The notes under the pieces were generated by a model. That model did no database searches, was not told the DNA's origin, and saw only the letters and a list, made by a program, of their open reading frames with translations. A program made the translations under genes and the position numbers. Positions 25,553 through 38,120 of a stretch of 64,000 nt of DNA are shown piece after piece. The DNA comes from Amblyornis subalaris. Its lineage: Eukaryota > Chordata > Aves > Passeriformes > Ptilonorhynchidae. The stretch covers positions 2,678,837 to 2,742,836 of the forward strand of contig JACAXG010000032.1 in assembly GCA_018881555.1 (NCBI GenBank). Reading direction: 5' to 3'. Positions within the stretch are counted from its first letter, which is position 1, and the number at the start of each line of letters is the position of its first letter.

Positions 25553-28500
25553 GTAAGGGAAAAGGGAATAAGTCAGAGTAGCTTTCTTTGAACTGTGCTT
25601 CACCCCATGTCTTTGGAAATTATCTCAATAGCTTTAAGGTAGGTTGTGTCAACTGTTAACTGCACTTGGATACACAGCACAATAGTAGATGCAACTGCAT
25701 CTCTGAATTATTTAAGGAGGTAGAAAGTAAAGCATTTCAGGCAGCTATAGCAGACTTAAAGTAAAATTTCCCTATTGTAGATATCAGCTTTTCATTTTGA
25801 AAGTGCACTAAAAAGACACTTTAATTTTCATGTACTTATCTGTTTACACTAACTGAAAGTCATGCTAGTGATAGCAACAGTGAAGGTGTCCTTCCCTCAT
25901 TAAAACCAGAAGGAGTGAATCACCTTTTATTCAAATGCAACCACCTCTCAGGCAAATGTTCAAAAAAGGAGTAAAAAAAAGATCTTTTTAAAATATCCTT
26001 TACAAAAGTTTTATTCTTTGCCTAACTCCATGGGCAGATGGAGTCACTGCTATGCTGATGTACCTTGAATCAGCAAGATCAGCTTCAAAATCCTTATTAC
26101 TATAAGTGTAGGGAAAAATTAGATGGGCAGAATGTAATCATTCAGGCTGGTGTTTTGTTAAATACAGGAGTGAATAAAATAATTATTTAGCTTGTAAATC
26201 AACAATCCTTTGCTATTCTGAAATTACCTTATACTCAGCCTTAGCAATAAACAGGAGTGCGTTGCAAGGAAAAAATAGTTCTATACCTATAGAGAACTCA
26301 TGTTTCACATTTAATGTTTAAATTAGATAAAGTATCAAGAAATTCGGTCTGCCTTCATTTTGAAGTGTGCAAAATAGAGATGGATTTGAGAGTTAACATG
26401 TTTGTTTCTTTTTTTTTTTTCCCCATGCTGGTTAAAGTAGAAGAATTATCTGTCTTGAGACTAACATTACCATGTCTAAAATGGTTTCAATTCATTAAAT
26501 AAAATNCATGGACTGGAAAAAAAAAGTATTGGCTGTAAGTTTCTAAGGTCCCAAGAACAATTGCTAGTGACCCATGTGTGTTTACAGCCTGTGAAAACAT
26601 TAGCTGGGCATACATTTTCTTTCATTTAACCTGCTAATAAAATAAATCACAGATAGATATTTTGTTTCATAATAATTGATTGTCTTATTCAAGGAAAGAA
26701 GTACTTTTCAGAAATAACAACTGTTCATGGTCACAAGTATTCCCAGCTCATATTTTTTTTTCCCCCTAATGGAAACAAAATTTTGTCTTTAAAGAAGAGA
26801 TGTACTTATAAATATTGCATATGACTCAGTCCTGCTGAGAAACACTTTCAAGCAAATAAGACAGAAACAGATAAAAAAGTTAGAGGGATAGGTAAGCAGC
26901 AGTGAGAAGAAACAATAATTTCAGAGGAAGTCTGAGGTTCTAGTTTCACAAGTATTTGTTTTGGCATCAGTGTTTGCTTGTTCATCCCCTAAGCCTCACT
27001 GATTATCACTGTCTCATCTCACTCCCTCAGACAAACCAGAGAAAACACTGTTTGGTGTCACACTGTGAACAACATCAGAGACACTAATTCAGGTTAAAAA
27101 CCCCACAGCTTTATGTTGTTGGGTTTTGGGGGCTTTGGTCCTGAGAGAAATAACTGTAAATGTATGGCTTGTTAAAACTTGCTCTGAGATTTCTGTATTG
27201 CTTTATATCATAGCAAGCAGGATGCTAAATGTTAGTGTTCCAATTAAGTAGTTTAATGGTCACTTCAGATCAAGGTAGATTAGAGATGGTCATGAAACAT
27301 TTGCAGTCCCATGACAGTCTTCTCAGAGCCAACATCTATTTCTAATCCTCATTCAGACTGGGAAATTCCTGAAAATTCCACCAAATCTACATTAACTCAA
27401 CAGAATTATTATTGTTATAATTGATGGTTCTGCTATTATTAGATACTTCATTTTGACTGTGTACATGTTTAATTTTAGCCATTAAAAATTCTCAACCTAC
27501 TGTACTTCTAAGTAAAACTCAAAAATTACATAAAAGAGCCCTCAAAACCTGAGCAGGAAAAGGTAGGCAGTTCCAGTGTGGGTATGGGACTGCATTTACT
27601 TTTGAGAGGTATGGTCACATCTAGTGAAGCAGTTGGCTTGTGGTTTGCACGACAACAAAACAAGGTTTCACTTGTCAAGGAGTTTTGCATTTGCTGCAGG
27701 CAAAGGTCAGGGACATAGAGGATTTCTGGTTATGACATGTGGCCACTTGTAACTTTTGATAATTTCCTTGTGTTTGGTCTCTGTGTCTCCTGGTGATCAG
27801 CTTGTATATCCATAACAGCAGTACTGGTAATGACTATTGGGAGTGACATCCTGAACTACTGAATTCAGACTCTACTAAGGTCAGTGGCTACATGGCATTA
27901 TCCTTTCAGAAGTGTTTTTGCTTGATCTTAAACTTTTTTTGTCTGCTACGTTTTCAGAAAGACTTTTTCTGTTTCAGAGCCTGCTTTTGTTCATATCTGA
28001 TTTGGATCCATTTGACTGAAATATTTTCTTTCCCTTTGGTGTTTCCTCCTTTCTCCATTTCTCGAACAAAGGACATCTTTTCTCAGACCCTACCTCAATA
28101 AACTAGGCAAAATAAGTTATTTTATTTTTCCTCAGAAAAGAGCCCCCTTTGCTTGCCTTAAAGTCCTCTTGGACCATCGGTGCACAGGTTCAGGCCTGTT
28201 TCAGCTTTCCTTTGTAGCACTGGTGAGTCTTTAGAGGTATGGTCTTGGCAGTGCCTCATGCAATCACATTACTATTGGAAATACTACCTAGATGTAGCCT
28301 AAGAGATTATTTGATTTTTCCAGGTTAATGACCCATAATCACTGTATCCACCCAATAACCTTTTTTCTTCTCTCACAGTAGCAATAGGTGAGCTTCCAAA
28401 GAGTAGCACAGATTTTTCCCTTATGTACCCAAAAGACATTGGACTTTAATTGAACTCTCCTTCTGTTTCTACTACTGCCTTTGTCATAGTTTCTTGCTCC

Positions 28501-28740
28501 TTTTAAATGGAATTTTGAGTACCTAGTATCTCTCTTCTGCATTGTCTCGACTTTCTGACTATAACTAATATTATTCTTATTAATATCTATAACTGCTACT
28601 AAAGTGCTTCTCCTTTTGTGCCAAATTCACAAATACAAGTAATCATAATAAAATATTATTATCTGACAATTTTGGTCATTATCACTAGAATATTTAATGA
28701 TAACTTGGGCACCACAATATAAGAAAGATAAAAGCTACTA

Positions 28741-29203
28741 GAGAGCAAGCAAAGGAGGGCTACAAGGACGCTGAAGGTCCTGGAGGGGAAGCTGTATGAG
28801 AAGCAGTTGAGGGCAGTTGGTCTGTTCAGCCTGGAGATGAGGAGACTGAGGGGAGACCTCAGTGCAGTTACAGCTTCCTTGTGAGGGGAAAAGGAGGGAC
28901 AGGCACTGATCTCTTCTCGGTGTTGACAGTGGCAGGACCCAAGGGAATGGCCTGAAGTTGTGTCAGGGGTAGTTTAGGTTGGATGTTGGCAAAAAGTTTT
29001 TCACCCAGAGTATGGTTGGGCACTGGAACAGGCCCCCCAGGGCACTGATCACAGCATCAGCCTGGCAGAGTTCAAGAAATATTTGGACAATGCTCTCAGG
29101 CACATGCTGTGGCTCTTGGGGATGGTGCTCTGCAGACCCAGGAATAAGACTTTGATGGTCCTGTTGGCTCCCTTCCAACTGAGAATATTCTGTGATTCTG
29201 TGA
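28741..29203 (+). mobile_element. CR1 LINE 3' fragment, plus strand, well preserved
   Basis: It is colinear with the end of CR1 ORF2 and the 3' terminus: GGAGGGGAAGCTGTATGAG, TGTTCAGCCTGGAGATGAGG, GACAGGCACTGATCTCTTCT, GCACTGGAACAGG and TTTGGACAATGCTCTCAGG. The tail is TTCTGTGATTCTGTGA, a member of the diagnostic avian CR1 tail series. Differences are mainly substitutions and small deletions. The coding frame is interrupted. It is the same subfamily as the minus-strand copy at 13481-13955. Confidence 0.95.
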
Positions 29204-30464
29204 TAATTTAATAATTCCCTTGAATTTTTAACCCCAGCCTGGAGGTGGAATTACAGTGGCAAGTTTTCCACTGCTGTAAGCATGTTACTCCCTGTTCTTC
29301 TACTGGAAGTTTCTCTTGACACTAGTTTTTCTGCTTTTTCCCCTTTTCAACCTCACATCTCCTTCCCCTAACTGGCTTTTGTTCCTTCAGTAATGATGAA
29401 GAGATGCTATAACAGTACAAAATAGTTGCATGAGACACCTCTTGGGAGCCTATGATAGCCATGATCCACAATATTATTTCCCAGCTTTCAAAACAGAGGA
29501 AGGTACAAGGTGCCTGTGTGAATTCTTTCTTACTTTCATTTAGTTTCAGAGTTCTCTCTTTCAGTAGTAGGCACAGAGCTCCCTCTACACGTTTTGTTCA
29601 TCAGATAAAACACTTTTGGATCCTGCTAGATGCAGCTAGATGAACAGTACTAGACAAACATAAATCATTATCATTAACTGCTACAGCTCTCAACTACAGC
29701 TAAGAACCAAGAAACTAAACCAAGCTGTTAGGGACCATCTTAGTATTGATAAAAGAAAATAGTTGACATTTGCTGCTGGCAGTTTTACTAAGAGATATGT
29801 GTCTGCTAGTNTGAGAAAGATATCATCAGCTGTGTGAAGTCTGAGAGATCTCAGAGGAAGCAGAAAGAAGAAAGACCTGAAAAGGACTGAGGTATATTTC
29901 CTTTGTGCTCAGAAAAGGAAAGAGCTTCTGAAACACTAAAACAAGTAATGGGACTTACTGGCAGACACTGGTAGAGGATTTGATGGGAAATTTGATCTTC
30001 TCTGTTATGAGTCATGACCTTGAATGTTACAGCTTCTGCATGAGTAGCAGCACAGTTGTAAATAGAAGTGATTCAGATGCAATGCCAGCATTGAATTCAG
30101 CACAGAAACGGGTAGATCTAATTTGTCTATATTGTATGTCTTTTGAAAACACTGGACCTGAACCACAGGTAAACTTGGCTCTCATTCTTTAAAATATGCA
30201 TCAGCTACAGAGCAATATACGGAACAAAAATTATTATTGTGTTTCACTTGCAGAGGAGAAAATATATAACTAGATAAAGGTTTGGGGACGGAAGAAAATA
30301 TTAAATATTTGCTCTATATTCATGTGACAAAGCTGCCTACTCATGATCTCTATTTTCTTGATGTTACATTGTTGCCCATAAATTTAATTGTTCTGCTCAG
30401 TCTAGGATTCTTATTTTAAGATAAACAAAATGAACTAGGCTGCTGCCCAGGAGATCACTACTGA
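29204..30464. other. AT-rich unique sequence, no gene recognised
   Basis: Nothing beyond short open frames was seen. No repeat family was recognised between the two CR1 segments. Confidence 0.45.
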
Positions 30465-31262
30465 AACCAGCTACTCCTCCCAGTTTTGTGTCATCAACAA
30501 ACTTGCTGAGGGTACACTCTGCCCTGCCATGACCATTGCTGAAGCCATCCTCACTACTCCTGATGAATTTCATGGAAATTAGGTATTATTCAGGATTAGC
30601 TGCTCCATCACCTTCCCAGGCATTGAGGGGGGNCTAACGAGCCTATATCTCCTGGGGTGCTCCTTTTAACACTTCTTGAAAATAGGAATGACATTTACTT
30701 TTCTCCAGTCTTTGGGTGACATGGCGACTTTCCCCAATCACCATGGCTGATCGAACATTATTGCAAGTGGCCTTGCAATGACATCTGCCAGCTCCCTCAT
30801 CTCCAGCGGGTACGTCCTGTCAGGGCCCATGGGCCCGTGTCTGTTCAATTTCCTGAAGTGTTCCGTGATTCTCCCACCAATGGTGTATCTTGCTTGCTAC
30901 AGTACCTCTGCTTGGTCTCTGGGACCTGGGATTCCTGAAGGCCTNCGTTGTTAGTAAAGACTGAGGCAAAGATGGTGTTCAGTACCTCAGAATTTTCCAT
31001 GTCCTGTGTAATCAGGTCTCCTGCCTCGTTGAGCAATGGGCCCACATTTTCCCTTGGAATTTTCCCCAGTCTTCCTTTTGTCCCCTATGTACTTAGAGAA
31101 ATCCTCCTTCTTGTCCTTGGCATCCCTGGTCAGATTCAAATCTGTTTGTACTTTAGCTTCTCTAAGTTCATCTGTGAATGCTCAGACAATGTTTCTGTAT
31201 TCCTCCCAGGTTACCCATTTTCCTTCCCCTCTCTGTATGCTTCCTTGTTGTGTTTGACTCTC
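30465..31262 (-). mobile_element. CR1 LINE internal fragment spanning the RT domain, minus strand, internally deleted
   Basis: The minus-strand translation gives CR1 ORF2 sequence in order. [18 protein letters not shown] is from the linker before the reverse transcriptase. SVFTNN and LQESQVPETKQ follow, then GPMGPDRTYPLEMRELADVI from the start of the RT domain. After a deletion comes KFVDDTKLGGVAG at about 30470-30510. This last motif corresponds to the RT catalytic F-A-D-D site, with V in place of A. Most of the palm domain between these parts is missing. Stops and an N break the frame, so it is a dead copy. Confidence 0.9.
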
Positions 31263-33533
31263 AAATGATTAAAGACAAATGTAATGGTTTCAGGATTAAA
31301 AAATAATAATTAAAAAATTTCAAGTTATGGTGTGTTTGAAATACTAAAAGAATACAGAACTCGCATCTTTTCAGCAAAAATGCAAAATTAGAGAGAATAG
31401 GAAGAATTTGGATATCTCATTATCGACTCCTTAGCCTCTTTTAAAATGCATCTTTTCTGTAAAAAACCTGCAGATGTAACAGGCTCCAGTATGGGGACAG
31501 ATGGAAGCAACTATTGCCTGTTGCTTTGAAGAAATATTACACTAAAACAGTATCTCATTACAACACCTTTGCAGTGATCTGGGAGTTTGTTCAAGAACAA
31601 AATGGATATTTATGTTCATTGTGCTTTAAAAATCATATTTTAAAAGACTCTTAATGAAAGACAGTCTGTGACCTTTTAGCTGTTTCAATACTATTGTGGG
31701 AACGAATTTTCATTTCATTGTAATAATTATGTTAGCAACTTCTACTTTTTCTTTTTTTTAATTGACAGTAAGTATGATTAGGAATACAATAGCACCACCT
31801 GAGGCACAGTAGCTGCCTAGATGACTTGTCAGTTCATAAATACAGGGTCAAATTTAGCCTTGCTGTGAGTGAGCGTACTTTAATTATCTGTTATTTATTA
31901 TAAGTTAAGTTCTGACAATATGCTCTATACTAATAAGAATAGGGGAAAAAATAATCAGTCACACAAAGCATTTGTAAGCCAAGAAGCTATTTTTGCGATT
32001 CTAATTTATGTTCTGTTTAAAGTATGAGGTCAATTAATTTTATTCTTTCAAAATTACAGGTGAAGAAAGCTAAAAGTTTGTTCTTACATTCATATATAGA
32101 TATCTCAGTAGAAGAAAATCCTGAATTCCAAGTGCACTGAAGATCCACAGGAATTTTCTGAAAACAGGAAAGGTGCTAAGTGCCAGTGTAATGCCAAAAT
32201 GGGTCGTAAACAAGACTCATCACCTGAGTAGGATTCATGGTGAGAGTTGTCTGAGCGGGAGTGTGGCACCAAAGCATTCAATCAGGGTACAAATGCAATT
32301 TAGCTAAGTGGATCAGATTTGTTACACTTGTAATACCAGAGTGCATAGCCCAGAACACCACGCTCCCAGGGTCAGCTGGGTAAACTCAGAGAAAGAGCTG
32401 CCTGGGTACATAATGTAAAAATACACAAAACTGCTGAGGTCAAATGGGGCCTGTTTTGGTTGCTGGACTTTCTGTCTTAAATGAGCACCTTGTTGTTATT
32501 TTGCAGGCTACCTCTTGGGTATAAGTTTTGGTAATTAATAGGGACACACAGGACTAGTGTGCCGAGACCTGAGGGCTTATGTGACCCTATAAAGATTTTT
32601 GACCATTAGTGTTACCAGGGAAAATAGAAAAGTGCATGTAAAAAGCAACTAGTATAAGATCTCTCTTAAATATACAGAATAATTCCCATTTTACTGATAA
32701 TAAAATGAAGCTTGTGCCTGTTCAGTTCATTGTGAAAATCAATGATGGAATAAGTTGCAGTCCTAGAAATGAGCACTGCACATAAGCATTTGCATTAGGC
32801 TTTAAATTGGTGTGCAATTTGTTGTGAGTAATGCTGCTGGTAAACAGGCATTAAGCAATGATTAATCTGCCCATTTTTTCAGATTTCAGACATTAGCAAA
32901 GGAGTATCAATTTGGTTTGTATAGTGAGTTTTAACTATTCTTTAGTTTGCTGTTATTTTGTTTGTTATCCTTTGGATTCCNTCATATTATCCATCTACCA
33001 AATGTTATTGTTAAACGCAACCATATTCTTATAGAAACAGTTCCTACCAATTGAGTAAATTAGAGAGGAATGATTAGTTTTTAAAATGCAGATAATTTTG
33101 GTTCATATGAGCAGTACAGAGCCATGACAGCTGAAAAATTTTTTGAGGCATTGCAGGCAATTTTCCAGTTAAAATATTATTCTAATGAAAAATTTTAATT
33201 TAATGTTCTCCCACAGATTCTTTATTCTGATTTTTGTTTTCTATATAACTGGAAAAACAGAAAGATTATGGCAAAGCCACTTATAATTTTGTCATGCATG
33301 TATTTTATGCTGCTAGATCACTTGCAGTTGGGCAATGGCTAGAAGCTTAACACAATAAAAATCCTTCTCTTTGCTCATTCTGCTACAAGGAAAAAACACT
33401 CCGTAATATTCTTTGTCCTAATCAACTTTTAAAATATTACAAACACTAATCACAGAAAAAGATACCTCCTATCACCCTGCTGGAAATTTGGGAAAGGTCA
33501 CTTCTGATCAGGTTGTCTATGATAAGTTCATAG
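31263..33533. other. AT-rich unique sequence, no gene recognised
   Basis: No repeat and no convincing coding frame was seen across this 2.3-kb interval. Confidence 0.45.
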
Positions 33534-33798
33534 NTCTTTCTTTCTTTCTTTCTCTTTCTTTCTTTCTTTCTTTCTTTTTCTTTCTTTCCTTTTCTTTCTT
33601 TTCTTTATTTCTTTCTTTCCTTTTCTTTCTTTCCTTTTTCTCTATCTCTCTCTCTTTATTTTCTTCTTTTCTCTCTTTCTTTCTTTTTCTCTTTCTTTCT
33701 TTCTTTCTTTCTTTTTATCTTTCTTTTCCTTTCTTCCTTCCTTCCTCTCTCTCTCTCTCTTTCACTCTCTCTTCTTTGCTCTTTGTCTCTTCCTCTCA
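33534..33798 (+). repeat. Long (CTTT)n / (CT)n polypyrimidine tract
   Basis: About 265 bp are almost entirely C and T on the plus strand. CTTT units dominate, with CCTT variants, CTCTCT blocks near 33640-33655 and 33745-33775, and only occasional A interruptions. The translation of this tract (Ser/Phe/Leu only) is an artefact of the repeat. Such homopyrimidine tracts can form triplex DNA; whether this one does cannot be told from sequence alone. Confidence 0.97.
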
Positions 33799-34199
33799 AT
33801 TTCCCATCCTGGTGTGCTTAACAAAACTTAAAGTAAATAGAAAATTGTAAAGGGAAAAGCTTAAGCAGATAAGACATAATTATACATGAAGATATATATA
33901 CATATATATGAGACAGGTTATATATGGAGATATGTGTAAGACAGCCTGGGTTAAATGGAAATACTGCACTGAGTGGTTGCAAATATCATGTCTATGACAA
34001 CAATATTTATTCCGTATTATCTTCTGTGTCCTCTATTCTCATTTCTGTAAAATCACAGTAGCAGAAGACTTAGCTGTGCAACTGATATTGGTGATAGTAA
34101 TATCTTAAGCACTCAGCAGAGCACGGAACAGCACTGCAGTCTGTATAAATCTATGGTGCACCTGTATCTTGCACAATATGTACTGTTGTGGTACATCTA
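33799..34199. other. AT-rich unique sequence
   Basis: A short TATATA stretch occurs near 33891-33912. Nothing else was recognised. Confidence 0.5.
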
Positions 34200-34720
34200 T
34201 CTGAAATAAGATACAACAGAAGAAGCGAAGTGAAAGAAAGATGATCAGAAATATGTAATAGCTTTCATAAAAGTAGACAGTTAATAGACTAGAACTCCAT
34301 TTGCTAGCAATATGAGGAAGACATTAATCACAATGACATGCTGAATAGCAATAAGAACAATTATTCACTATTTGACACAATACAAGAACTAAGGACAACC
34401 CAATGTATTATTAGGCAGAGAGTTTAAAGCAAACAAAAGTAAGTGCTTTTCACACAGTGCATCATTCAACTGTAGAATCCATTGCCATAGATTGCTTTAG
34501 GAACAAAAGCATAAATGAGTTTTAAAAGGTCAGACAGTTTCATTGGGAATAGATCTGGTTGTGGTGGTAAAACATGGTTCAGATGCAATCTCTGTCACGA
34601 ATGTCTGCACAGCAGAAGCTGGTAGGCACTATGTGAAAAGAAGGATTTATCTTACATATGTGTGGTTCTTTTTTACTGTTCAATCAGCCTCTGTATCGAT
34701 CCATTCACAAAGATGGAAAA
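34200..34720 (+). mobile_element. Ancient CR1-type LINE 3' region, plus strand
   Basis: The core at about 34400-34530 follows the sense strand of old amniote CR1 elements: CAAAAGTAAGTGCTTTTCACA, CAGTGCATCATTCAACTGTAG, AATCCATTGCCATAGATTGC and AAATGAGTTTTAAAAGG. The match fades on both sides, so the ends are approximate. Heavy divergence shows it is far older than the copies with intact octamer tails. No coding frame remains. Confidence 0.7.
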
Positions 34721-35686
34721 CTGTGCTAGATGGATATTTGTTCTAACTCAGAAAGGTTCCTTTTATATTCTCTGTTATTTTGCCACTCAAATAGCTATTA
34801 TCCTTCTGAACTCTTATTTCATTAGGGAAATACACGCCTTGTTGAATGACAGCTACCTAAACTGAAGTTTGGTAAATTGGAGATGACACTGTTGATAACA
34901 TGAAATGTTTGGAAGAAGTACTCGAATTGAGGGACACCTTCCATCAGTTGAAATCTCTCCTTCTGCCAAACCTTTAGGATAGCAAAGAATAAGAAGTAAG
35001 AAGCAGAAGAGAAAAAGAGACTACAGATAAATAGATGAGATTAGTTTAGATAAGGATTGGTTGGGAGTTAGTGTTAGCCCTCAGATAGCAGAGCTGAGAC
35101 AGGCAGGGACTGAATGAAAGACAGAGGAGGAAGACAGATAGGGGCTGGGTGGGAATCTGAGTTCAGTTAGGCTGAGGAGTTCATGTACAATGTACTAGAT
35201 TAAAGCAGTGTATGGAAAAGCCAGAGACTGGTTCAGATAAAAAGCCACAATATTTGTTCTCAAGCTACAGTAATTTGGTCATTGAAGGAATGATGATAAA
35301 GGGTCATGTTTGAAAAGCCTTGTTTGAAGATTGTATTAATAATACCTCAATGTCAAGGTAATACAATAATTATGTAAGCATTTTTGAACAGGTTGTCTCC
35401 AGGATATGTTACTGTTGTGACTCATGACAACATATTAGTTGCCTTCAGAAGTAAAACTATTGAATATAATCNCTTCACAGACTCTGGGTGCTGAGGATTT
35501 CGTTCAGGAAGTGTGTCTGCTCATAACAGAATCCTTATTATTTAAAGGTATTTTTCTGATCTTGAGGCTATCTTTCTAATCTGACTTCTCTTAGACCCCA
35601 AAACAGGGGTCTCTGACCCATCATGAACTCTGAACTATGCTTTGGAAATGCCTGGAAAAGTGTTAAGTATCCCAGGCGAAAATGCA
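34721..35686. other. Unique sequence, no gene recognised
   Basis: Purine-rich patches such as 34975-35030 occur. No named repeat or gene was seen. Confidence 0.45.
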
Positions 35687-35938
35687 TGTGCTGGGTTGAC
35701 CTTGGCTGAGGTCCTGAGCATGCAGGGGATGAGGAGAAAATAAAAAGGGAAAAGCCTTTTAGGTCAAGATAGAAGCATTTCAATAAAGCAAAAGCAAAGA
35801 CCACATGAAGAATTAAAGGAAAACAAAAGATTATTCTCGATTTTCCATCACCAGACAATGTCCAGCCACTTCTTGGGAAGTAGAATGCCAGTATGAATAG
35901 TGGTTGCTCTGTAAGACTATCCATGAGGTGGGGGAAGA
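35687..35938 (-). mobile_element. Truncated endogenous-retrovirus LTR, sense on minus strand
   Basis: Read on the minus strand this matches the downstream half of a common avian ERV LTR: GTCTTACAGAGCAACCACT, TTCCCAAGAAGTGGCTGG, GAATAATCTTTTGTTTTCC, then TCTTGACC and a terminus CCAAGGTCAACCCAGCACA. The plus-strand edge is therefore TGTGCTGGGTTGACC at 35687, a proper TG...CA-type LTR end. The upstream part of the LTR is missing; the match ends against AT-rich DNA and the AAAAT array. No target-site duplication can be identified because one end is lost. The 118-codon open frame over it is not a gene. Confidence 0.75.
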
Positions 35939-35961
35939 AAATATATTTGCTATTATTAATG

Positions 35962-36075
35962 AATAAAATAAAATAAAATAAAATAAAATAAAATAAAATA
36001 AAATAAAATAAAATAAAATAAAATAAAATTAAATTAAATTAAAATAAAATAAAATAAAATAAAATAAAATAAATA
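35962..36075. repeat. (AAAAT)n pentanucleotide array
   Basis: About 22 tandem units of AATAA/AAAAT are present, with two or three variant AAATT units near 36028-36042. The array adjoins the broken end of the LTR. Confidence 0.97.
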
Positions 36076-36187
36076 GTTTTTAATTAATCTTTATTTCATC
36101 CATTTCCAATTTCTATTTTCATGTGTTTTGTAATGTATATAATATATTAATTAAGTAGCACATGTATATATTTTAATAATAAATAAA

Positions 36188-36247
36188 TCATAGAATCATA
36201 GAATCATAGAATGGCTTGNGTTGGAAGACACCTAAAAGAAGGTCCAA
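36188..36247 (-). mobile_element. CR1 LINE tail, very short, minus strand
   Basis: Three copies of CATAGAAT begin it, followed by GGCTTG, an N, GTTGGAAGACACCTA and GAAGGTCCAA. This is the extreme 3' end of CR1 in reverse complement, about 60 bp long, so the insertion was truncated almost completely. Confidence 0.88.
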
Positions 36248-37754
36248 TATATACATAAATTGAGGGTGCATGCTGAAAAATTTTTTATTTATGGGATGCA
36301 CAATAAAAATTTTATATAACTGCTCTGTCATATCTGAGTTAACTGCAAATGAATGACTTACAGGAAAACTATATCCAATGGTAGAGGTAGCAGTGAGCCT
36401 TAAACAATGCTTAGGGAATTGTGTAGGCTTCTGGTGACGTTTGAGACAACCNAGGGGACTTAGAGCATCTGTATCGCAAAAGCAAGCTTATGATATTTAA
36501 TGTTCAACTGCAAAAGTGCAACTCACTTGAAATTAGAGGGATTCATTATCTGACAAGTGAACTACAACCGTAATTCATTTGACTTGTTTGAGGAACCATT
36601 CAGATGCACTTTGGCCAACTAACATAGGAAAGATCAAGGCACCATATGTTTGATGGATGAGTGTGCAAAAAAAATCTGTGGTGATGCATTATGTGGTTAA
36701 ACAGATAACCACATGTGTACCACAGAGGGAAGGCAGCCCCATAACAGCACCTGGTGAGAAAGAAGCAAAGAGACCTAGCACTTGGGGGTTAGGTGGATGG
36801 CTGACAGGAAATTAGGGAATAGGCTTCAATTCCAAATTACTATTTATATGTTTTATAAAAGACTGGATGACAACAACCTTCCCTTTGCTANTCAGTGAGT
36901 ATTTCATCTCAATCAAGGAGTGGGGGTGGAAGATAACTTAGTTTGTATGAATACTCTCTGTATATATCTGCCTATTTTCAACTGTTCTCTGAACTGTGTC
37001 CATTTTGCCTTATTTCAATCCACCTACTGAAATGAGAAGATAGTTCAGTACACTAAAAGATGGACTGTGACTCAAAATCAAATTAAATTAAACTCTGAGT
37101 CACGAAAGATGAGTTACCAGATGTCACCCTACACCTAGACACTACAGGGTGCCCCTTAACTACTTTTTAAATGTACTGTGTTGTGTCAGTGTGTTGCATG
37201 CCATATGGTAAGCATTACTTTTAACAAAACTCCTTCACATCTTTTGTTTTGCATCACAACTTTAATGTTATTTTGATGTATTTTTCTGGTGGGTGAATAA
37301 ACTTATTTTTTTTCTAAAGGATTCATTATGTTTAGACACTCCAGTTTATTTTATTTTTGTAAAGCGAATTTAAGACTTGATTCAAATACCAGTGAAATCA
37401 ATGTGTTCCCACAATATTTTATAGAATGTAGCAGATAAAGTCCTAGAAAATTAACTTTCTATCTTTTCACTGAGACTGGTTTACTGTAGGCTATGCTATT
37501 CAAAAATTTCCCAAGCTGTATCTCTACTCTGAGACTGAGGGGTTGAATCATATTTTAATTTCATATCTACTCAGACTTCCTGGAAAATGGAATTATTATC
37601 ATATTAAAGTTCCTTAAAAGTCTGAGCTGAGTTAGGTTTTGCATCCAGAGTGACCATTTGCTTCCAAAGAGTATCTTTAGAAAATTGGTAATGAAAAATG
37701 GCATTTGCTTACTCAATAGATCATGGTATTAAACTCATTACATTATTTATTTAC
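36248..37754. other. AT-rich unique sequence, no gene recognised
   Basis: No repeat family or credible coding frame was seen. Confidence 0.45.
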
Positions 37755-38120
37755 TGAAATAATGAGACCATCTGGTCCAGATCTCTACCCAAGTGAGATT
37801 ATTTCCATCCAACTATTTTTTCCAGTATAGGATTAAAATGTCCCAAGAGACAAATCTTCCTTTAGAAAGTGTTGTACAACATCACACATTGATAGGAAAA
37901 AACATTTTCAGGTGTTAAATCATAATTTTGCTACTTTTATTTTCACACTATTAGTTAAATGTCTATGTTCGCTAAAAGTACTTTCATGAGGTTTTTACAA
38001 TTGACCCATTTCTAATATTTCTTATAATTTCTTCATTCTCAGTTTCTGTTGTCTATCAGCCACCCAGTCATTCTTAGGTTTTCCCTTATTACTTGTGTCT
38101 GTCACTCTACTAATTTGTTC
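37755..38120 (-). mobile_element. Ancient CR1-type LINE 3' region, minus strand
   Basis: The plus strand reads GACCATCTGGTCCAGATCTC, AGTGAGATTATTTCCATCC, CTATTTTTTCCAGTATAGG and TAAAATGTCCCAAGAGACAA. This is the antisense of the 3' end of old amniote CR1 elements. Similarity decreases towards 38120, so that edge is approximate. The copy is heavily diverged and non-coding. Confidence 0.65.

Larger units (their letters stand above)
22357..28740. other. AT-rich unique sequence containing one candidate exon
   Basis: No dispersed repeats were recognised over 6.4 kb. Items inside it are a small hairpin at 24693-24720 and a 69-bp candidate exon at 25484-25552. Other open frames are short and unsupported. 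The very low repeat content would suit a region with conserved non-coding elements, but conservation cannot be judged from one sequence. Confidence 0.4.

Noticed and set aside
33488..33850. 120-codon plus-strand frame rich in Ser, Phe and Leu
   Set aside because: It is simply the translation of the CTTT/CT polypyrimidine tract; no protein signal remains.
35568..35924. 118-codon minus-strand frame
   Set aside because: Most of it lies over the truncated LTR, whose non-coding sequence I recognise; it does not correspond to a retroviral protein.
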